A stretch of DNA of 23,361 bases, from NCBI GenBank assembly GCA_012518325.1, contig JAAYSR010000247.1, forward strand, positions 1 through 23,361, in the 5' to 3' direction. The notes beneath the pieces are model-generated. The model did no database searches, was not told where the DNA came from, and saw nothing but the letters and a program-made list of their open reading frames with translations. A program made the position numbers and the translations under genes. The stretch's first letter is position 1, and each line of letters begins with the position of its first letter. This DNA is from Bacillota bacterium. GTDB lineage: Bacteria > Bacillota > Limnochordia > Darwinibacteriales > Darwinibacteriaceae. Shown in pieces: positions 21,659 to 23,361 of the stretch.

Positions 21659-22553
21659 TACTATGCTCCTCCCCTAACAGTCTTTCCAGTAGGTGAGGTA
21701 CGGTCTTGATAAGGATATCCGCCGCGGTCTTCGGCGCAACCCTGCCCGGCAGCGAAAGGGCATGGACAGCCAGGATCTCCAGCTCGTGTGCAGCAGAGAA
21801 ATCCGTCCCGCCCGGGCCCGAGGCAATATCAACAATGACTGCTGCGGCATCAAGAAGCCTCAGGTAAGATCTGGGCAGCACAAGGGCTGGAATTGTGTTG
21901 AAAATGATCTGAAAATCGGTTTTGGAATGCAGCTCCGCCAAAGGCAAGGGCTCGCAGTTCAGTGCAGCTGCCCTGGCCAGATCTGCAGCGGAACGGGAAC
22001 TTACCGTTACATTGGCCCCCAGTGCCACAAGCTTGCGGGCCAGAGTGGTTCCGCAACGTCCAAGACCGAGCACCAGACAGCGAGAGCCATGGATGGTAAT
22101 CTCGGTGTTTTCCATTGCTACCTGGATGGCGCCTTCCGCCGTGGGTATCGAGTTGAGCACAGCAATCTCATCAATTTCAGCCATTTCCACAAGCACAAGT
22201 CCGTACTGCGTGACAAGCCCCCGGATAACGGGTTTGGCAACCCCAATTAAAAGCGGCGTATGTCGCGGAATTGCAGGAATTGTTTTAGCCAAATTAATGG
22301 GTTTGCCGTCCCTTAAGTTTGCTGTAATCAAACCCTCATCATCAGTGTTGCTCATGGGGCCTATCACGGCCTGGGCACCCCGAACTGCCTCAACTGGATC
22401 ATCAAAATGCAGGGCCCGCTTGAGGGCACCCTCCCTGGGAAAGCCCACAAGACGCAAGTCTGTCCCAAGTTCAACCAACGCTTCAGCCAGGCCGATCTCA
22501 CGCTGGTCGCAGCCAAGCATTGCCAAGGACACACCTGCCAGTTGACGACCCAT
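21642..22553 (-). CDS. dpaA: Dipicolinate synthase subunit A
   Basis: DpaA (SpoVFA) is the NAD(P)-binding dehydrogenase subunit of dipicolinate synthase, oxidising the DapA product. The 303-residue protein has an N-terminal dipicolinate synthase domain (about 1-145; MLGCDQREIGLAEAL, EMAEIDEIAVLNSIPTAEGAIQ). The Rossmann motif GLGRCGTTLA is at 163-172. A C-terminal part has IVDIASGPGGTDF and ALSLPGRVAPKTAADI, all family features. The ATG follows GAGGAGGG closely. It lies 31 bases after dapB, so both enzymes using the DapA product are adjacent. Confidence 0.96.
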   Translation of the reverse strand: MGRQLAGVSLAMLGCDQREIGLAEALVELGTDLRLVGFPREGALKRALHFDDPVEAVRGAQAVIGPMSNTDDEGLITANLRDGKPINLAKTIPAIPRHTPLLIGVAKPVIRGLVTQYGLVLVEMAEIDEIAVLNSIPTAEGAIQVAMENTEITIHGSRCLVLGLGRCGTTLARKLVALGANVTVSSRSAADLARAAALNCEPLPLAELHSKTDFQIIFNTIPALVLPRSYLRLLDAAAVIVDIASGPGGTDFSAAHELEILAVHALSLPGRVAPKTAADILIKTVPHLLERLLGEEHSNDYKR

Positions 22554-22584
22554 AACAAACCCTCCTCACCGTAACTCATTAGTA

Positions 22585-23295
22585 CTATATGTCGGTGAAG
22601 AGAATATGTTCTAGTCCTACGACTACTCCTTTAATGCGGGGAATTTGCCTGATTGCCAGCAGTACCCCAGGCATAAAGCTTTCGCGATTGTTGGAATCAT
22701 GGCGAATCGTCAATGTCTGCCCCGGCAAGCCTAAGATAACTTCCTGATGGGCAACCAAACCTGGAGAGCGCACACTGTGAATGGGAATTTCCCTCTGATG
22801 CACTTCCTGCATAAGTTTTCGTGTCCGCAAAGCTGTTCCTGAGGGAGCATCAAGCTTCTGAGCATGATGATACTCAATAATCTCTGCGTGTTCAAAAAAG
22901 CGCACAGCTTCTTGGGCATATTTCATCATAAGAACCGCGCCGATGGCAAAGTTGGGCGCAATGATGGCCTTCCAGTTTTCCTGCAGCGCCCTGACCTGCC
23001 ACTCCTTCAGGTCTTCCTCGCTAAAGCCGGTTGTGCCAATGACCATAGGCACATTATACTGCAGGCACGTTTCCATGCTTTGGCTTACCGCTGCAGGGGT
23101 GGTGAAATCAACCACCACGTCAACATCAATTGCATCAAGGGCATCCTTCAGATTGGCAAAGGTTCGTGCACCGGTCTGCAGCACCCTTTCTCTGGGATCA
23201 ACCCCCCCGGCCAGGTGCAGATCCGGAGCGTTTTGTACTGCTTTGCACACCTCAATGCCCATTTTTCCTCCGGCGCCGTTTACTACAACTCGCAT
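22585..23295 (-). CDS. dapB: 4-hydroxy-tetrahydrodipicolinate reductase, shortened
   Basis: DapB reduces the DapA product with NAD(P)H on the way to diaminopimelate. Family motifs are NGAGGKMG (6-13), VVDFTTPAA, IGTTGF, APNFAIGAVLMM, EYHHAQKLDAPSGTA (141-155) and the C-terminal GQTLTIRHDSNNRESFMPGV. At 236 residues it is about 30 shorter than usual Firmicute DapB. The loss is in one place: the stretch between SGTAL (156) and IPIHSVR (170), normally around 40 residues, is about 13 here. The frame is intact and motifs on both sides are normal, so it looks like a natural loop deletion. The ATG has GGAGGGG six bases upstream. It is the first complete gene of the operon in this window. Confidence 0.95.
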   Translation of the reverse strand: MRVVVNGAGGKMGIEVCKAVQNAPDLHLAGGVDPRERVLQTGARTFANLKDALDAIDVDVVVDFTTPAAVSQSMETCLQYNVPMVIGTTGFSEEDLKEWQVRALQENWKAIIAPNFAIGAVLMMKYAQEAVRFFEHAEIIEYHHAQKLDAPSGTALRTRKLMQEVHQREIPIHSVRSPGLVAHQEVILGLPGQTLTIRHDSNNRESFMPGVLLAIRQIPRIKGVVVGLEHILFTDI

Positions 23296-23361
23296 CCCTT
23301 ACCCCTCCTTGTAAGCCATTCCTGTCCATTCTATATTTAGCGCACAGTTTCCTGCCGAAGG

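Noticed and set aside
21922..22545. 207-codon plus-strand reading frame rich in Ser, Ala and Arg
   Set aside because: It is antisense to dpaA and has the composition typical of a shadow frame.
23296..23361. Possible 3' end of a gene upstream of dapB
   Set aside because: Frames are open over parts of these 66 bases but too little is visible to identify a gene; only the dapB ribosome binding site is supportable.
1..23361. CRISPR array, prophage, insertion sequence or toxin-antitoxin pair
   Set aside because: No regularly spaced direct repeats, no transposase or integrase, and no small paired genes of that type were seen.

Overview
The window looks like a chromosomal segment of a spore-forming Clostridia-type Firmicute of moderate GC. 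The evidence is strong AGGAGG-type ribosome binding sites, a T-box leader on ileS, a PyrR attenuator on pyrR, a divIVA/ylmH/yggT/sepF/yggS division cluster, and spore genes (dpaA/dpaB for dipicolinate, a YtaF-like protein, an RNase J-tepA-ylzJ block). No phage, transposase, insertion sequence or CRISPR array is visible. Genus cannot be fixed from the sequence alone. Almost everything from about 2.95 kb to the right end is on the minus strand, so transcription runs right to left.

Right end to 17.8 kb: dapB-dpaA-dpaB-asd-dapG-dapA, a tightly packed lysine, diaminopimelate and dipicolinate operon closed by a terminator. Asd and DapG feed DapA. The DapA product is either reduced by DapB, towards lysine and peptidoglycan, or oxidised by DpaA/DpaB to dipicolinic acid for spores.

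17.8 to 10.3 kb: a near-consensus promoter starts a second close-packed series: RNase J, TepA-type ClpP-fold protein, YlzJ-like protein, Na/Pi cotransporter, UppP, YggS, SepF, YggT, YlmH, DivIVA. It joins RNA turnover, lipid-carrier recycling and septum placement. The first half keeps the order known from Bacillus (dpaA-dpaB-asd-dapG-dapA-rnj-tepA-ylzJ), but the FtsK/SpoIIIE-type gene expected after ylzJ is replaced by the transporter and uppP.

10.3 to 2.95 kb: T-box leader and ileS, then a DUF5665 membrane protein, a TraR/DksA-type zinc protein, lspA, an RluD-type pseudouridine synthase, a PyrR-controlled attenuator, pyrR (apparently with a rare ATT start) and a uracil permease, ending at a bidirectional terminator.

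2.95 kb to the left end: a short intergenic element rich in inverted repeats; ytaF (plus strand) with a SigE-like promoter; a tRNA-Cys gene that appears to be co-transcribed with a 44-residue basic zinc-ribbon protein; rpsD (plus strand); and ku (minus strand), whose stop codon overlaps the probable start of a ligD-like ATP-dependent DNA ligase cut off by the window edge.

Most genes are ordinary core genes. The less expected items are the tRNA-Cys/zinc-ribbon pair, the structured element at about 2.73-2.90 kb, the pyrR start, the hairpin over the Na/Pi cotransporter start, and a shortened DapB.
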